A stretch of DNA of 64,000 bases, from positions 124,001 through 188,000 of the forward strand of contig CAXBOS010000005.1 of NCBI GenBank assembly GCA_963977415.1. The letters are read 5' to 3'. The notes beneath the pieces were generated by a model. That model worked only from the letters and a program-made list of their open reading frames with translations. It did no database searches and was not told the DNA's origin. The position numbers and the translations under genes were made by a program. Position 1 is the first letter of the stretch. The number at the start of each line of letters is the position of its first letter. Positions 63,121 to 64,000 of the stretch are shown piece after piece. The DNA is from Croceimicrobium sp963977415 (GTDB lineage Bacteria > Bacteroidota > Bacteroidia > Flavobacteriales > Schleiferiaceae).

Positions 63121-64000
63121 TTAGTGATTCTTTTGAATGAACATAAGTCCATCTTCACCTAAAGATACAGCAATGTGACGTGCTTGATAAACAGTGATAT
63201 CATTTACTGCCTTAGTCCCAAGGTTTACAGTTATTGCACCACCATTATTATCGAAAGTATTAACACTAGTTGGTAAAGCAAGTTTCCCTACTAAATCGTT
63301 AGTACTAACGAATGGCTTAGGATCGCCCATTGGATTTGAATCTCCCGAGAACTCACCCATTGCGATTACAGAGATACCTGCATCACCAGGAGCATCTTCA
63401 CCACCACCACAATAAAGAACACCTAAAGCAGGGTCGAATGTGATAGCTGAAAATTTACCTTTTGCAAAAGAACGATCAATTAAAGATGGGCTATTAACAG
63501 TATTACCATTAACGTCTTGTCCACCTCTGGCTTTGTATACATAACCAGTACCATTACCATTAGTTCCGTAAGCTATTAATAGTGAATCCTGATTTAAACC
63601 ATTAAATACATTATTGAAACGCTTGTTTTGTGCAACTACTAAATGGCCTTTACTTTGATTTGCAGGAGCAATATCGTTGTCCATGTCACGTACCCAAATA
63701 TCAGTACCTGCGTCAGGAATCACCATATTGATTGGATCATTCACATAAGTTGCAGGAATATATCTGTGATCACCATTTTGAGCGATGATACCATTATAAA
63801 CTAATGAACCAACATTTCCAAAATTTTGGAAACCGTAATGTTTTACGAATACGTTAGTAGCCATACCACCTGCGTTATTTCTATCTAAAACATAGAAATC
63901 ACCACCTGTTGGAGTAACTGTACCTGGATTTACTTCAATATCAATTGCATCGGTAATATTATTATCTAAAGCGATAACATTACGCAAAGAACGATCAACT
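63121..64000 (-). CDS. tandem-family lipoprotein 4, partial (5' part outside window)
   Basis: The frame is open to the window edge, beginning with VDRSLRNVIALD, which matches residues about 245-256 of lipoprotein 3. At least 293 residues are visible: IDIEVNPGTVTPTGGDFYVLDRN, KGHLVVAQNKRFN, YVYKARGGQDVNG, ITFDPALGVLYCGGGEDAPG and VYQARHIAVSLGEDGLMFIQKN. Compared with lipoprotein 3 it has an insertion around residues 60-80 of the visible part (IPATYVNDPINMVIPDAG). The start codon and lipobox lie beyond base 64000. Confidence 0.85.
   Translation of the reverse strand, partial: VDRSLRNVIALDNNITDAIDIEVNPGTVTPTGGDFYVLDRNNAGGMATNVFVKHYGFQNFGNVGSLVYNGIIAQNGDHRYIPATYVNDPINMVIPDAGTDIWVRDMDNDIAPANQSKGHLVVAQNKRFNNVFNGLNQDSLLIAYGTNGNGTGYVYKARGGQDVNGNTVNSPSLIDRSFAKGKFSAITFDPALGVLYCGGGEDAPGDAGISVIAMGEFSGDSNPMGDPKPFVSTNDLVGKLALPTSVNTFDNNGGAITVNLGTKAVNDITVYQARHIAVSLGEDGLMFIQKNH

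Overview
The window looks like chromosomal DNA of a free-living, probably marine member of the Bacteroidota (Flavobacteriia-like). The evidence is moderately low G+C, type IX secretion C-terminal sorting domains on three proteins, many promoters of the Bacteroidota TAnnTTTG (-7) type, translation starts without clear Shine-Dalgarno sites, and families typical of the phylum: TPR sensor kinases, DUF4105, transmembrane MutS-like proteins and split transketolase. I see no prophage, CRISPR array, tRNA or rRNA.

Layout. 1-8.2 kb is housekeeping: the tail of a LOG-family protein, a TPR histidine kinase, pyruvate carboxylase, thioredoxin reductase, a 53-residue membrane peptide gene, RNase P RNA and an Smr protein. 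8.3-21.4 kb holds two tandem paralogous giant secreted proteins (about 2,190 and 2,121 residues) built from Fn3, jelly-roll/MAM-like and PKD modules with T9SS sorting domains. 21.6-28.4 kb holds a degenerate GNAT protein, an outer-membrane barrel, a DUF4105 protein, a MITE-like inverted-repeat element, a MATE exporter and a membrane MutS-like ATPase.

28.4-44.9 kb is a Wzx/Wzy-type surface polysaccharide locus: five glycosyltransferases, an O-antigen ligase/polymerase-like protein, a chain-length/export protein with a degenerate kinase domain, a half-length TolC-like protein, a priming glycosylphosphotransferase, a flippase and a sulfotransferase. A phosphorelay is embedded in it: a sigma-54 activator, an HPt protein, a single-domain receiver, and a degenerate receiver fused to the priming transferase. 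These genes overlap or nearly touch, so signalling and polymer initiation are probably made together. No kinase lies inside the locus.

44.9-57.4 kb holds a choice-of-anchor-B secreted protein, a topoisomerase IV operon with an unknown membrane protein between parE and parC, YchF, a split transketolase whose halves flank a von Willebrand A protein, and a YaiO-like barrel. 58.1-64 kb holds four tandem paralogous lipoproteins, each with its own hairpin terminator; the last runs off the window.

Several start codons were moved downstream of the longest reading frame, because a TAnnTTTG promoter overlaps or follows the longer start (trxB, transketolase N half, sulfotransferase, one glycosyltransferase) or because a signal peptide or overlap favours an internal ATG.
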